This document shows, piece after piece, positions 33,756 through 42,057 of a DNA stretch of 64,000 nt (the stretch's first letter is position 1; every line of letters begins with the position of its first letter). The notes under the pieces were generated by a model. That model did no database searches. It saw only the letters and a list, made by a program, of their open reading frames with translations, and was not told the origin of the DNA. Origin of the DNA: Streptomyces sp. Root431 (GTDB lineage: Bacteria; Actinomycetota; Actinomycetes; Streptomycetales; Streptomycetaceae); contig NZ_LMEI01000013.1 in NCBI RefSeq assembly GCF_001426585.1, positions 357,328-421,327 on the forward strand, in the 5' to 3' direction. Made by a program: the position numbers and the translations under genes.

Positions 33756-35165
33756 ATGACTCGTACCCGGCTGAGCGCGCTGGCCACGACGGCCGCCCTC
33801 GTCGCCTCCGGCGGTCTGCTGACCGCCACCCCGGCCGCAGCGGCCGTCACCTGCAACTCCCCGTTGTGGAAGGCGGAGTACTACGCCAACACCACCCTCA
33901 CGGGCACGCCCAAGCTGACCACCTGCGACAGCGTGATCTCCGAGAACTACGGCCTCGGCGACCCGGCCGTCACCACGCTCCCCAAGGACAACTTCGGCGT
34001 CCGCTGGACCCTCACCCGCGACTTCGGCTCCGGCGGCCCCTTCACGTTCACCGCCGAGGCGCAGGACGGCATCCGCGTCAGCCTCGACGGCGTCCGCAAG
34101 ATCGACCTCTGGAAGAACAACTCCACCACCCAGAAGAAGACGGTCGACCTCACCATCCCGTCCGGCCGCCACACGATCGTCGTGCACTACGTGACCTGGA
34201 CGGGCGCGGCGAACGTCAAGGTCGCCTACACGCCCCGCACTTCGGCGACGGTGGACAAAATCCGCCCGCTCACGCCCGCCGGGTTCACCGTCGCGTACGA
34301 CAAGACCCTCAACCAGGTCACCTCGCGCTGGACGGCGAACAAGGAGATGGACCTCGCCGGCTACCGCGTCTACCGACGCCTCACCGGCACCACCGCCTGG
34401 TCCCGCGTCGGCGGCACCACCTCGCCGCTCACCGCCACCACGTTCACCAACAGCCCCCCGCCCACGGGCCAGGCGTACGCGTACGAGATCCGCGCCGTGG
34501 ACAAGGCGGGCAACGAGTCCGTCGGCACCGTCGACCTGCCGATCACGTCCGTGGACCGTACGGCTCCGGGCGCGCCGATCGGCCTGAAGGCGGTCGAGAA
34601 CGCCCTCCGGGGTGTCGATCTGACGTGGACCGCCCCCACGGCGACGGACGTGGCCGCGTACCGCGTGTACAGCGACGGCACGCTCGTCGACACGGTCACC
34701 GCCACCGCGTACAGCAACCAGTGGCTGACGCCCGGTACGACGTACGCGTACACGGTCCGGGCCGTGGACCGGGCCGGGAACGTCTCCGCCGCCGCCTCGG
34801 CCTCGTTCACGCGCAGCGGCGACCTCGTCGCCCCCGCGCCGATCACCGGGCTCAAGGCGACCCCGCGCGAGGACGGCGTGTTCCTGGAGTGGACACCGAG
34901 CCCCGAGTCCGATGTGAAGTACTACCGGATCTACAGGGCCGAGTGGTACGACAACGGCGAGGGCGAGACGGGGTGGGTCGCGTACAAGCTCGGGGACTAC
35001 CTCGGCCCCGACGCCTCGTCCTACCTCCACGGCAGCGCGCCCGACGGCGAGAACGTGCTCTACGGCGTGGTCGCGACGGACACCTGGGGCAACGAGATGG
35101 ACGCGACCGACCCGGGCATGAACTGGGTCGAGGTCACCGAACTCGGTACTCCGGAAGCCGGGTAG
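33756..35165 (+). CDS. Secreted PA14 and fibronectin type III domain protein
   Basis: 469-residue exported protein. The signal peptide is clear (MTRTRLSALATTAALVASGG, then ATPAAAA cleavage near residue 29). A PA14-like beta-barrel covers about residues 36-145 (WKAEYYANTTLTG, FGVRWTL, GIRVSLDGVRKIDLWKN), a fold that usually binds glycans. Three FN3-like units follow, about 155-245, 250-335 and 340-465, each with the LxWTxP/YRVYR/YTVRAVDxAGN pattern. No catalytic domain or anchor is visible, so it is probably a secreted carbohydrate-binding or matrix protein. A GTG directly before the ATG (33753) could also start it. Its 3' end overlaps cobK by 32 bp in convergent orientation. Confidence 0.87.
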   Translation: MTRTRLSALATTAALVASGGLLTATPAAAAVTCNSPLWKAEYYANTTLTGTPKLTTCDSVISENYGLGDPAVTTLPKDNFGVRWTLTRDFGSGGPFTFTAEAQDGIRVSLDGVRKIDLWKNNSTTQKKTVDLTIPSGRHTIVVHYVTWTGAANVKVAYTPRTSATVDKIRPLTPAGFTVAYDKTLNQVTSRWTANKEMDLAGYRVYRRLTGTTAWSRVGGTTSPLTATTFTNSPPPTGQAYAYEIRAVDKAGNESVGTVDLPITSVDRTAPGAPIGLKAVENALRGVDLTWTAPTATDVAAYRVYSDGTLVDTVTATAYSNQWLTPGTTYAYTVRAVDRAGNVSAAASASFTRSGDLVAPAPITGLKATPREDGVFLEWTPSPESDVKYYRIYRAEWYDNGEGETGWVAYKLGDYLGPDASSYLHGSAPDGENVLYGVVATDTWGNEMDATDPGMNWVEVTELGTPEAG

Positions 35166-35889
35166 CCACCCACGCGGCGGCCTCCTCGGGGGTCGCCGCC
35201 ACGGGGACGCCCTCCGGGACCGGGGGGCGGCGGACCACCACGACCGGGATGCCCGCCTCGCGGGCCGCGGTCAGTTTCGGGGCGGTCGCCGCGCCGCCGC
35301 TGTCCTTCGTCACCAGGACGCCGATGCGGTGCCGGGCAAGCAGCTCCCGCTCACCGTCCAGGGTGAAGGGCCCCCGGTCGAGGAGGACCTCGGTGCGGGC
35401 CGGCATCGGGGCGTCCGGGGCGTCGACCGAGCGGACCAGGAACCACTCGGGGCGGTCCGCGAAGGCCGCGAGGCCCATACGGCCCGTGGTCAGGAAGACC
35501 CGGTCGCCGAGGCCGTCCAGGGCCCCGGCCGCCTCCTCCAGGGAGGCCACCGAGTGCCAGTCGTCGCCCGCCACCGGGACCCAGCCGGGACGGCGCAGCG
35601 CCAGCAGGGGAACATGGGCGGAGGCGGCCGCCCGGGCCGCGTTGAAGCTGATCCGCTCGGCGAAGGGATGGGTGGCGTCGATGACCGCGTCCACGGCGTG
35701 CTCGCGCAGCCAGGCCGCGAGACCGTCCGCACCGCCGAACCCGCCGATCCGGACCTCACCGGCCGGCAGCCGGGGACTCGCCACCCGCCCCGCGAGGGAG
35801 CTGGTGACCCGTACGTCGGATTCGCCGTGGAGCAGGCCGGCGAGCGCGCGGGCCTCGGTCGTCCCTCCGAGAATGAGTATGTGCAGCAC
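35134..35889 (-). CDS. cobK: Precorrin-6A reductase CobK
   Basis: 251-residue NADPH-dependent enzyme reducing precorrin-6A to dihydroprecorrin-6. The N-terminus HILILGGTTEARALAGLL and the DAVIDATHPFAERISFNA segment are family signatures; VFLTTGRMGLAAF and VLVTKDSGGAATAPKLTAA complete the fold. The start is the GTG at 35889 with GAAGAGG upstream, only 12 bp from the divergent cbiD start. The 3' end overlaps the secreted protein gene by 32 bp. Confidence 0.93.
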   Translation of the reverse strand: MLHILILGGTTEARALAGLLHGESDVRVTSSLAGRVASPRLPAGEVRIGGFGGADGLAAWLREHAVDAVIDATHPFAERISFNAARAAASAHVPLLALRRPGWVPVAGDDWHSVASLEEAAGALDGLGDRVFLTTGRMGLAAFADRPEWFLVRSVDAPDAPMPARTEVLLDRGPFTLDGERELLARHRIGVLVTKDSGGAATAPKLTAAREAGIPVVVVRRPPVPEGVPVAATPEEAAAWVATRLPEYRVR

Positions 35890-35901
35890 AGGAGCCTCTT
35901 C

Positions 35902-37029
35902 ATGAAAGCGGGCGGCGGGCGCGAGGCCCAACTCAAGCACACCGGTCTGCGCCCGGGGTGGACGACCGGTGCCTGTGCGACGGCGGCGACGACCGCCGCG
36001 TACACGGCCCTCCTCACCGGCGATTTCCCCGACCCCGTGACGATCACGCTGCCGAAGGGACAGACGCCGGCGTTCGCGCTGACCGCGGAGTCCCTGGCGG
36101 ACGGGTCGGCCATGGCGGCCGTCGTGAAGGACGCCGGCGACGACCCGGACGTCACGCACGGCGCCGTGATCCGCTCGACGGTACGGCTCCTGCCGCCCGG
36201 CTCCGGCATCGTCTTCCGGGCGGGCGAGGGCGTCGGCACGGTCACCCTCCCCGGCCTCCCCCTCGACGTGGGCGAACCGGCGATCAACCCCGTCCCCCGG
36301 CAACTGATGCGCGAGCACGTCGCCGCGGTCGCCGCCCGGCACGGGGCGCCCGGGGACGTCGAGATCACCGTCTCCGTCGACAACGGCGCCGAGATCGCCC
36401 GCTCCACCTGGAACCCGCGCATCGGCATCCTCGGCGGCCTGTCGATCCTCGGCACGACCGGCGTCGTCGTCCCGTACTCCTGCTCGGCCTGGATCGACTC
36501 CATCCGGCGGGGCGTGGACGTGGCCCGCGCGGGCGGCCTCACGCACGTCGCGGGATGCACCGGCTCGACCTCCGAGAAGACCGTCGCGGGGATGTACGAG
36601 CTGCCGGAGATCGCCCTCCTCGACATGGGCGACTTCGCGGGCGCGGTCCTCAAGTACATCCGCCGCCACCCCGTGGACCGGCTCACCGTCTGCGGCGGCT
36701 TCGCCAAGCTGTCCAAGCTGGCCGCGGGCCATCTGGACCTCCACTCGGCCCGCTCCCAGGTGGACAAGGGCTTCCTCGCCGACCTGGCCCGCACCGGCGG
36801 CGCCTCGGAGTCCCTGGCGGCGGAGATCGCCGAGGCGAACACGGGCCTCGCCGCCCTCCGCCTCTGCGAGGCCGCCGGCGTGCCCCTCGGCGACCTCGTC
36901 GCCGCCCGCGCCCGCGACGAGTCCCTCGCGGTCCTGCGCGGCGCGCCGGTCGCGGTGGACGTGATCTGCATCGACCGAGCGGGCACGGTCGTGGGCCGCT
37001 CGTCGGTACGGGGGCCGGGCGACTCGTAG
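35902..37029 (+). CDS. cbiD: Cobalt-precorrin-5B C1-methyltransferase CbiD
   Basis: 375-residue S-adenosylmethionine-dependent methylase that methylates C1 during ring contraction. Landmarks are LRPGWTTGACATAATTAAY near residue 15, VEITVSVDNGAEIARSTWNPRIGILGG (in part), and GSTSEKTVAGMYELPEIALLDMGDF. CbiD is the anaerobic-pathway type, here beside aerobic CobG and CobN; no CobF is in the window, so it probably takes over C1 methylation. The ATG has AGGAG 7 nt upstream. The start lies 12 bp from the divergent cobK start, so its promoter must lie inside cobK. Confidence 0.95.
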   Translation: MKAGGGREAQLKHTGLRPGWTTGACATAATTAAYTALLTGDFPDPVTITLPKGQTPAFALTAESLADGSAMAAVVKDAGDDPDVTHGAVIRSTVRLLPPGSGIVFRAGEGVGTVTLPGLPLDVGEPAINPVPRQLMREHVAAVAARHGAPGDVEITVSVDNGAEIARSTWNPRIGILGGLSILGTTGVVVPYSCSAWIDSIRRGVDVARAGGLTHVAGCTGSTSEKTVAGMYELPEIALLDMGDFAGAVLKYIRRHPVDRLTVCGGFAKLSKLAAGHLDLHSARSQVDKGFLADLARTGGASESLAAEIAEANTGLAALRLCEAAGVPLGDLVAARARDESLAVLRGAPVAVDVICIDRAGTVVGRSSVRGPGDS

Positions 37030-37098
37030 CCCGACGACGCCCGACGCGGCGCGTAAATCGCCGCGACAGCGCAGACTCCCGCCGCGGAGAATCCGGGG

Positions 37099-37668
37099 AT
37101 GACCGACTTCTCGCACAAGCCCACCCTCCCCGGTGACCTGGTGATCCTCCGTCCCGTCACCGAGGAGGACGTGCCCGCGCTGCTGCCGCTCTACGAGGAC
37201 GCGGAGGTCATGCGGCTGACCGGCTGCCACACGCACTTCGAGGAGCCGGCGCTCCGGAAGTGGTACGCCTCCCGGGGCGCGCAGGACGACCGCCTCGACC
37301 TCGCGGTCGTGGAGCGGGCGACGGGCCGGGTCGTCGGCGAGGCCGTGCTCAACGAGTGGGACGAGGAGAACGAGAGCTGTTCGTTCCGCATCGTCTTCGT
37401 CCCGGACGCCGTCGGCCGCGGACTCGGTACGGAGGCGACCCGTCTGATCGTCGGCCACGGCTTCGAGGCGCTCGGCCTCCACCGGATCTCCCTGGAGGTC
37501 TACGCCTTCAACCCCCGCGCCCGCCGCGCCTACGAGAAGGCCGGCTTCACCGCCGAGGGCGTCCTGCGCGGGGCCCTGCTGTGGGAGGGCGAACGGGTGG
37601 ACGCGACGGTGATGTCGATCCTGGCACCGGAGTGGGCACCGGCTCGACGGGGCTCTCAGGCCGGGTAG
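37099..37668 (+). CDS. GNAT-family N-acetyltransferase (RimJ/RimL-like)
   Basis: 189-residue acetyltransferase. The opening LRPVTEEDVPALLPLYED, the acetyl-CoA loop VGRGLGTEATRLIVGHGF and the NPRARRAYEKAGFTAEGVLR end match the RimJ/RimL subgroup that acetylates N-termini or small amines and aminoglycosides. The actual substrate is unknown. It lies between cobalamin genes without any obvious link to them. Its 3' end overlaps the convergent hypothetical gene by 13 bp. Confidence 0.9.
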   Translation: MTDFSHKPTLPGDLVILRPVTEEDVPALLPLYEDAEVMRLTGCHTHFEEPALRKWYASRGAQDDRLDLAVVERATGRVVGEAVLNEWDEENESCSFRIVFVPDAVGRGLGTEATRLIVGHGFEALGLHRISLEVYAFNPRARRAYEKAGFTAEGVLRGALLWEGERVDATVMSILAPEWAPARRGSQAG

Positions 37669-38330
37669 CCGATCTCCCGTACGTCCTCCGCGAGGCCCGC
37701 TAGGTCGGTCTCCGGATTGAGGGTCGCCACGAGCTCCGGGGTCAGGGGGCGGAGGGCGAGGACGTGGCGTACGGCTTCGAGGTCGACGGGCCGTTCGTAG
37801 TAGTCCGCGGCCCACTCCGCGTACGCCTCGGCCGAACGGTCCACGAGCAGGTGGAGGAGGCGGCCGGAGCCGTCCGGGTCCTCGTGGTCGTCGAGGTCGG
37901 GGAAGGCGACCGGTCCCGTCCGCCAGGCCGTGTCCGCGGTCTCGCGCCACAGGCAGGCGGTGGTCACGTGCACCCCGTCCTCGTCCGTGAAGGCGGGCTC
38001 CGTCAGGTACTCCCGGAAGGCCTCCGGGACCCCGTCGAGCACCCCGGGCCAGGTCTGCCCGTCCGCGAGCGGCCCGAACGGGCTCAGCGGCGACTCGTGG
38101 TCGAAGACGCGCGCGTACGCCCCCGCCGGCGAGAGGACGATCGTGTACTCACCGCCCTGGCCGTCCTTCATCGACGCCAGCTGCTCGCTCTCCGACCAGT
38201 GCGCGTCGAAGGAGTAGTACCGGCCCTCCCACTCCGGGCAGAGGACGGCGTCCAGCATCGCGAGCCCCCGGGAGTGGTCGCGCAGTTCCTCGATGCCCGG
38301 CAGCGCCCGGGCCACGTCGTAGACAGTCAC
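37656..38330 (-). CDS. Hypothetical protein (DUF-like, Streptomyces-type)
   Basis: 224-residue acidic, soluble protein with no membrane segment or recognised motif. Visible features are an aromatic-rich N-terminal half (RYYSFDAHWSESEQLASMKDG, followed by GGEYTIVLSPAGAYARVFDHESPLSPF) and a helix-rich C-terminus. It resembles uncharacterised proteins found in many Streptomyces genomes. The GTG at 38330 is the only reasonable start. It converges on the GNAT gene with a 13-bp overlap. Confidence 0.7.
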   Translation of the reverse strand: MTVYDVARALPGIEELRDHSRGLAMLDAVLCPEWEGRYYSFDAHWSESEQLASMKDGQGGEYTIVLSPAGAYARVFDHESPLSPFGPLADGQTWPGVLDGVPEAFREYLTEPAFTDEDGVHVTTACLWRETADTAWRTGPVAFPDLDDHEDPDGSGRLLHLLVDRSAEAYAEWAADYYERPVDLEAVRHVLALRPLTPELVATLNPETDLAGLAEDVREIGYPA

Positions 38331-38430
38331 CGGTCCATGAGACAACACGGCCCCGGCGGCCGACGTGCGGCCCCCTCGGCCCGAACCTAGGCTTACCGGG
38401 ACATACCCCCCACGAGCGAGAGGGAGTCCC

Positions 38431-38505
38431 ATGGCGAAGCGAGGCAACAAGCGGCGCGCCCGCAAGAAGAAGAACGCGAATCACGGCAAGCGGCCGAACG
38501 CGTAG
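38431..38505 (+). CDS. Actinobacterial ribosomal protein bL37
   Basis: A 24-codon gene coding for a lysine/arginine-rich peptide that starts MAKRGNKRRARKKKNA and ends NHGKRPNA. This matches the tiny large-subunit protein bL37 seen in actinobacterial ribosomes, where it binds 23S rRNA. A strong ribosome site (GAGAGGGAG) is 5 nt upstream and a 14-bp-stem terminator follows 10 bp after the stop. Genes this small are often missed in annotation. Confidence 0.9.
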   Translation: MAKRGNKRRARKKKNANHGKRPNA

Positions 38506-38515
38506 GGCGGCGGAC

Positions 38516-38557
38516 GCGGCGGGGCCCCGGGGATCGGACTCCTCGGGGCCCCGCCGC
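38516..38557. terminator. Terminator after bL37
   Basis: GCGGCGGGGCCCCG at 38516-38529 pairs exactly with CGGGGCCCCGCCGC at 38544-38557 around a 14-nt loop that adds two or three pairs. It separates bL37 from the convergent cobM gene. Confidence 0.85.
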
Positions 38558-38623
38558 GCGCGGTCAGCGGACGGGTCCGTCAGCGGATGCGGCCGTGAGC
38601 AGACGGGGCCGTGGATGCGGCGG

Positions 38624-39373
38624 TCAGCACACGTGACGGTCGCGCGCCGGGTCGTACAGGTGGCTGTCGCGGAACTCCTTCGCCGCGAGCGTGCGGCCGA
38701 CCAGGATCACCGCCGTCTTCGTGATGCCGGCGTCCTTCACCTGGCCCGCGATGTCCTCCAGGGTGCCCCGCAGGACGAGCTCGTCGGGGCGGCTGGCCAT
38801 CGCCACGACGGCGGCCGGGCAGTCCGCGCCGTAGTGGGGGACGAGCTCGGAGACGATCCGGTCGACGTAGCGGGCGCCGAGGTGGAGGACGAGCAGGGCG
38901 CCGCTGCGGCCGAGGGTCGCGAGGTCCTCGCCCTCGGGCATCGGGGTGGCCTGCTGGGCGATCCGGGTGAGGATCACCGTCTGGCCGACGGTGGGGACGG
39001 TCAGCTCCCGCTTCAGCGCCGCGGCCGCCGCCGCGAACGCCGGGACGCCCGGCACGACCTCGTACGGGATCTCCAGCGCGTCGAGGCGGCGCATCTGCTC
39101 CGCCACCGCGCTGAAGACGGACGGGTCGCCGGAGTGCAGGCGGGCGACGTCCTGGCCGGCCTCGTGGGCGGCGGCGATCTCCGCGACGATCCGGTCCAGG
39201 TCGAGCTGGGCCGTGTCGACGAGCCTGGCCTCCGGCGGGCATTCGGCGAGCAGCTCGGTGGGAACGAGGGAACCGGCGTAGAGGCAGACCCCGCACTTCG
39301 CGAGGGTCCGCGCGCCGCGCACGGTGATGAGGTCGGCGGCGCCCGGGCCCGCTCCGATGAAGTAGACGGTCAT
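38624..39373 (-). CDS. cobM: Precorrin-4 C11-methyltransferase CobM
   Basis: 249-residue tetrapyrrole methylase adding a methyl group to C11 of precorrin-4. Landmarks: VYFIGAGPGAADLITVRGAR at the N-terminus (S-adenosylmethionine loop), CLYAGSLVP, RLHSGDPSVFSAVAEQM and the VGQTVILTRIAQQ segment typical of CobM. The start overlaps the cobL stop by 4 bp (ATGA), so it is translated from a cobL-cobM transcript. Confidence 0.95.
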   Translation of the reverse strand: MTVYFIGAGPGAADLITVRGARTLAKCGVCLYAGSLVPTELLAECPPEARLVDTAQLDLDRIVAEIAAAHEAGQDVARLHSGDPSVFSAVAEQMRRLDALEIPYEVVPGVPAFAAAAAALKRELTVPTVGQTVILTRIAQQATPMPEGEDLATLGRSGALLVLHLGARYVDRIVSELVPHYGADCPAAVVAMASRPDELVLRGTLEDIAGQVKDAGITKTAVILVGRTLAAKEFRDSHLYDPARDRHVC

Positions 39374-40596
39374 GCTCGTTCTCCTGACTTGGTGACGGAC
39401 CACTGCGTGACGGGCATCGCCTGGCGCCAGCCCGTGAACCCGCCCACCGGCACGGCCGCGGCGACGGCGAGCCGGACCAGTTCGCCGCCGTGGCGGCGGT
39501 AGCGGTCGGCGAGCAGCGCCTCGGATTCGAGGGTGACGGTGTTGGCGACGAGCCGGCCGCCGGGCGGGAGCGCGTCCCAGCAGGCGTCGAGCAGGCCGGG
39601 GACGGTGAGGCCGCCGCCGATGAAGACGGCGTCGGGGGCGGGGAGGCCGTCGAGCCCCTCCGGTGCCTTCGCGGTGACGACGCGCAGGGCGGGGACGCCG
39701 AGGGCGTCGGCGTTACGGGTGATGCGCGCGGCGCGCTCCGGGGACTTCTCGACGGCGATCGCCCGGCAGGTGCGGTGGGTGCGCATCCATTCGATGCCGA
39801 TGGAGCCGGAGCCGCCGCCGATGTCCCAGAGGAGTTCGCCGGGGGCGGGGGCGAGCGCGGCGAGCGTGGCGGCGCGGACGTACCGCTTGGTGAGCTGTCC
39901 GTCGTGCTCGTACGCCTCGTCGGGCAGGCCGGGCGCGGCGCCGAGCCGGAGGGTGTCCGGGTCGCGTACGCAGTCGAGGGCGAGGACGTGGAGGGCGTCG
40001 GTCCGCTCGTACGGCCAGTCGGCGGCGGTCGCGTCGAGGAGCCGCTCGGCGGGCCCGCCGAGCTGTTCGAGGACGCGGACGCGGGTGCCGCCCCAGCCGG
40101 TGCGGCGCAGCAGCGCGGCGACCTCGGCGGGGGTGCCGGGGCCTTCGCCGAGGACGAGGAGCCGGCGGCCGGGGTGGAGGGCGGCGGAGAGCGCGGCGAG
40201 CGGCCTGGCGACGAGGGAGACGGTCTCGGTGTCCTCCAGGGGCCAGCCGAGGCGGGCGCAGGCGTACGAGACGGAGGACGGGTGCGGGTGGACGCGGAGG
40301 CGGTCGGACCCGAGGATCTCCGTCAGCGTGCGGGCGATCCCGTAGAAGGACGGGTCCCCGCTGGCGAGGACGGCGACCTCGCGGCCCTCGTGGGCGGCGA
40401 GCAGTCCGGGGACGGCGGGCCGGAGGGGGGAGGGCCAGGCGATCCGCTCGCCGGGGCACTCGCCGGCGGGGAGGAGAGCGAGCTGGCGGGGGGCGCCGAT
40501 GAGGACCTCGGCGGCCTGCAGCACGCGGCGGGAGCGCTCGGGGAGTCCGTCCCAGCCGTCCGCGCCGATTCCGACGACCGATATCGCAGCGTTCAC
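39370..40596 (-). CDS. cobL: CobL: precorrin-6B C5,15-methyltransferase (CbiE-CbiT fusion)
   Basis: 408-residue bifunctional enzyme. Residues 1 to about 200 are the CbiE-type methylase (ISVVGIGADGWDGLPERSRR, VAVLASGDPSFYGIARTL), and about 215-408 the CbiT-type methylase/decarboxylase with the DIGGGSGSIGIEWMR binding loop. It methylates C5 and C15 and removes the acetate carboxyl at C12. The start is a GTG at 40596 (VNAAISVVGIG). No good ribosome site is seen before it, and the end of a TnpB element lies only about 15-25 bp upstream, so its natural promoter may have been displaced. Confidence 0.94.
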   Translation of the reverse strand: MNAAISVVGIGADGWDGLPERSRRVLQAAEVLIGAPRQLALLPAGECPGERIAWPSPLRPAVPGLLAAHEGREVAVLASGDPSFYGIARTLTEILGSDRLRVHPHPSSVSYACARLGWPLEDTETVSLVARPLAALSAALHPGRRLLVLGEGPGTPAEVAALLRRTGWGGTRVRVLEQLGGPAERLLDATAADWPYERTDALHVLALDCVRDPDTLRLGAAPGLPDEAYEHDGQLTKRYVRAATLAALAPAPGELLWDIGGGSGSIGIEWMRTHRTCRAIAVEKSPERAARITRNADALGVPALRVVTAKAPEGLDGLPAPDAVFIGGGLTVPGLLDACWDALPPGGRLVANTVTLESEALLADRYRRHGGELVRLAVAAAVPVGGFTGWRQAMPVTQWSVTKSGERA

Positions 40597-40610
40597 GTCC
40601 GGGACTCTAC

Positions 40611-41998
40611 TTGACTGCTTCCCGCCCGAAGGGAGGGAATTCCTGGCTCAGACGGCCTGGTGGGGCAGCGCCTCACCAGGTCTTATGTCCTCAGCGCCAG
40701 CAGGGCACAGACCAGCCCTGACGAGCATCACGCGGGCGGAGTTCTTGTCCCGAGGAAACGAAACTCCACATACGGAGCAGGTGTAGACACGCATCCCCAG
40801 CGGCAGGACGTGCTTGGCTCTCGCTCCGCACTGCGCGCAGTCCATCGTGGTGTGCGCGGGGTGTACCAGGTGCACGGTACGACCGTGCTTGCGGCCCATC
40901 TCGATCAGGACTCGCTTGGTGATGCCGATGGCGGCGTCTGCGGCTTTCCTGGCCATGGTGGTCTTGGCCAGGAACTTCGGCCGGAAGTCCTCCACTGCGA
41001 TGGCGTCATGGTCACGGACCACACGCTTGGCCCACTTGCGTGCGGTGTCCTCTCGTCGACGCGCGACCTTCTTGTGCTGCTTGGCGCGCAATTGTTTCGC
41101 CTCGCGGTATCCCTTCGAGGCGGCCTCACCCTTCTTCGGCTTGCGCCGGGCCATCATCCGGTCGTAGCGCGTCAACCTCGGCTGGGCCTTCTTGCCGTAC
41201 TCGGCATGCGCCAGATCATGCGCATCGGACGTGGTGGTTGCGGTCTCCGTCACACCCCAGTCGACACCGATCACCCGACCGGTCGCGGGCAGCGGTTCGA
41301 CCGGGGCGGGAACGACGAACGAACAGTGCCAGTGCCCGATGACATCGCGGTACACCCGCACGCTGGACGGGTCGGCCGGGAGATCCCTCGACCACACCAC
41401 CCTCAGCACGATCCCACCCGCCAGGCATAGGAGACCGTTCTTGATACGGAATCCGCGTCGGGTGTAGTTCAGGCTCGGGTCGGTCTCCCGCTTCCTCTTG
41501 TATCTGGGCATCCCCGCTCGCCTGTGCGTCGGCAGCCGGTCCTTGATGTCCTTCTGTGCTTTGGCGCGGGAGGCGCTGAAGTCACGGATGATCTGCTGCT
41601 GCGAAACCGAGGATCCCTCACGTAGCCAAGGGGTACTCAGCCGGGCCTGTGTCAGCATCCTGTCGAGCTGCGCGGGGCCACACGTCTCCCTCTCACCCGT
41701 GGCCTTGTTGCGCTCGTGCACATGCTTGGACTTGGCGACGCACTCGTTCCAGACCCAACGGTTCCGGTCCCACTCCGCCAGCAACGCGGCCTGCGCCGTG
41801 GGCGACACACGAAGCCGGTACGTGTACCGGGCCACATCCATGATCGCCCCCATGTCACATGTACCCGCCTCGCCGGGCCCCGGATGTCGCCACTTCCCGA
41901 ACCTTCCGCGAGCACCGTACGTGCGAGCACCGCACACTCATGTCCCGATTTCCGACCACCACACCACCCAGCGATCGAAGGAACGCGCGTTCGCTTCG
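40611..41998 (-). mobile_element. TnpB-only IS200/IS605-group (IS1341-like) element
   Basis: The element consists of a single intact tnpB gene with hairpins outside both ends. At the 3' side TTCCC (40619-40623) pairs with GGGAA (40635-40639), CCC pairs with GGG inside it, and the flank reads GCAGTCAA. At the 5' side there is an imperfect hairpin at 41976-41998 containing the 12-bp palindrome GAACGCGCGTTC. There is no tnpA and no terminal inverted repeats, as expected for this group. Exact ends are inferred, not proven; the 3' region just after tnpB is where a guide (omega/reRNA) would be encoded. Confidence 0.65.
40648..41853 (-). CDS. tnpB: TnpB, RNA-guided endonuclease of an IS605-group element
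   Basis: 401-residue TnpB protein. The RuvC-like catalytic triad is complete: Asp198 in GVDWGV, Glu288 in IAVEDF and Asp369 in FPRDKNSAR. The zinc ribbon has Cys339, Cys342, Cys359 and Cys362. The N-terminal helix-turn-helix/OrfB region (TYRLRVSPTAQAALLAEW, WVWNECVAKS) is intact. TnpB cuts DNA guided by an RNA made from the element's right end and is an ancestor of Cas12. The start at 41853 is one choice; Met at 41841 is also possible. All key residues are kept, so it may be active, though without TnpA the element cannot move alone. Confidence 0.92.
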   Translation of the reverse strand: MGAIMDVARYTYRLRVSPTAQAALLAEWDRNRWVWNECVAKSKHVHERNKATGERETCGPAQLDRMLTQARLSTPWLREGSSVSQQQIIRDFSASRAKAQKDIKDRLPTHRRAGMPRYKRKRETDPSLNYTRRGFRIKNGLLCLAGGIVLRVVWSRDLPADPSSVRVYRDVIGHWHCSFVVPAPVEPLPATGRVIGVDWGVTETATTTSDAHDLAHAEYGKKAQPRLTRYDRMMARRKPKKGEAASKGYREAKQLRAKQHKKVARRREDTARKWAKRVVRDHDAIAVEDFRPKFLAKTTMARKAADAAIGITKRVLIEMGRKHGRTVHLVHPAHTTMDCAQCGARAKHVLPLGMRVYTCSVCGVSFPRDKNSARVMLVRAGLCPAGAEDIRPGEALPHQAV

Positions 41999-42057
41999 AG
42001 CGGCCGAGCCCCCTCTCGCAAGCACGTCGGCTTCACGTGGGGCAGGCCACGCAAGTG

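Noticed and set aside
26030-40596. A single cobalamin operon
   Set aside because: The genes are on both strands with unrelated genes between them, so at least four transcription units are needed.
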